NCBI RefSeq assembly: GCF_022348165.1
Contig: NZ_JAKRFI010000001.1
Coordinates: 62,001-126,000 of the forward strand
Direction: 5' to 3'
DNA: 64,000 nucleotides
Source: Halomonas sp. McH1-25
GTDB taxonomy: Bacteria > Pseudomonadota > Gammaproteobacteria > Pseudomonadales > Halomonadaceae
Shown here: positions 63,446 through 64,000 of the stretch, piece by piece
How positions within the stretch are numbered: position 1 is the first letter of the stretch
Layout of the letters: every line of letters begins with the position of its first letter
Notes under the pieces: generated by a model
Database searches by the model: none
The model's input: the letters and a program-made list of their open reading frames with translations, nothing else
Told to the model about the DNA's origin: nothing
Translations under genes and position numbers: made by a program

Positions 63446-64000
63446 ATGAACGTAACGGTATTCGGGACCGGCTATGTTGGCCTGGTCCAAGGGGCCGTAC
63501 TGGCCAACGCAGGCCATCAGGTCGTCTGTATCGATGTGGACAGTCATAAGATCGAACGGCTCAAGGAAGGGCATATTCCCATCTACGAGCCCGGTCTCGA
63601 GTCCTTAGTGAAGGAAAACTACGCCGAGGGCCGTCTAGAATTCACGACCAATGCCGTATCAGCCGTTGCCCATGGCGACATTCAGTTCATTGCCGTTGGT
63701 ACACCGCCCGATGAAGACGGCTCCGCCGATCTGAAATACGTGCTGGCCGTGGCCGAAACCATCGCCAAGCATATGGACCGTCACCAGATCGTTATCGACA
63801 AGTCGACCGTGCCCGTGGGCACTGCCGACAAGGTCAAGGCCAGGATTGCCGAGACGCTAGCCGCCCGCGGAATAGCCGATCTGACGTTCGATGTGGTGTC
63901 CAACCCAGAGTTCCTCAAGGAAGGCTCCGCCGTTGCCGATTGCCAGAAACCTGACCGGATCGTCATCGGCACCGATAGCGAACATACCGAAGAAGTGATG
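63446..64000 (+). CDS. ugd: UDP-glucose 6-dehydrogenase, partial at the window edge
   Basis: The first 185 residues are present. [20 protein letters not shown] is the NAD-binding motif, and [20 protein letters not shown] and [17 protein letters not shown] follow. The [18 protein letters not shown] segment is typical of Ugd. It oxidises UDP-glucose to UDP-glucuronate for polysaccharide synthesis. The ops element upstream suggests it heads a long surface polysaccharide operon continuing past the window. Confidence 0.93.
   Translation, partial: MNVTVFGTGYVGLVQGAVLANAGHQVVCIDVDSHKIERLKEGHIPIYEPGLESLVKENYAEGRLEFTTNAVSAVAHGDIQFIAVGTPPDEDGSADLKYVLAVAETIAKHMDRHQIVIDKSTVPVGTADKVKARIAETLAARGIADLTFDVVSNPEFLKEGSAVADCQKPDRIVIGTDSEHTEEVM

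Overview
The window is a 64 kb stretch of a high-GC gammaproteobacterial chromosome. The gene content (leucine/isovalerate operon with a LiuR-type palindrome, OsmC-YcaO fusion, MvaT-type silencer, TRAP transporter, FrnE-type DsbA, catalase-peroxidase) fits a Halomonas-like member of the Halomonadaceae best. That placement rests on gene content and protein resemblance seen by eye, not on a search. No rRNA, tRNA or CRISPR array was found. Both ends cut a gene: a BenE transporter on the left and a UDP-glucose dehydrogenase on the right.

Left part (1-30.6 kb): mostly core and metabolic genes. In order: BenE with a divergent XRE-cupin regulator and paired operators; a DUF3307/SatD-like pair with an AT-rich promoter full of inverted repeats; a VWA/MoxR pair; a diguanylate cyclase; an ABC exporter; an aldehyde dehydrogenase; a small membrane protein with thioredoxin 2; PncB and an SDR; a GAF-GGDEF-EAL protein; an AraC regulator divergent from a dihydroxyacetophenone-dioxygenase-like cupin; a GDPD phosphodiesterase; a CDF transporter; the OsmC-YcaO fusion; a YefM-YoeB toxin-antitoxin module; two divergent bactofilins; and a solitary FabF divergent from a TetR regulator.

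Middle part (30.6-39.2 kb): katG followed by an AT-rich, broken accessory region up to the liu operon. It holds GNAT genes, a frameshifted HEPN-like gene, two attC-like sites, a nucleoside deaminase, a paired SMR efflux pump, a DsbA-like protein and a MarR regulator with four related dyad operators. It ends in a scar made of HMG-CoA lyase and katG fragments, an IS3-like remnant, and an orphan HigA beside a truncated HigB. A 65 bp direct repeat lies just after katG and again near the scar, so the region looks like repeated insertion and deletion.

Right part (39.3-64 kb): liuABCDE for leucine breakdown, with two copies of a structured, covarying repeat in its gaps and a LiuR-type operator upstream; a DUF1326/DUF2182 pair; a purine permease with 8-oxoguanine deaminase; an AraC regulator followed by a TRAP transporter and a five-gene catabolic set with two histone-deacetylase-like amidohydrolases, RidA, an ornithine-cyclodeaminase-like enzyme and an aminotransferase; bioA with a BirA box; an MvaT silencer followed by a small protein resembling only its oligomerisation half; and a JUMPstart/ops leader ahead of ugd, which suggests an RfaH-controlled polysaccharide cluster begins there.

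The strongest candidates for something undescribed are the TRAP/double-amidohydrolase operon, the covarying repeat in the liu operon, the MarR operator set, and the mosaic region between katG and liuE.
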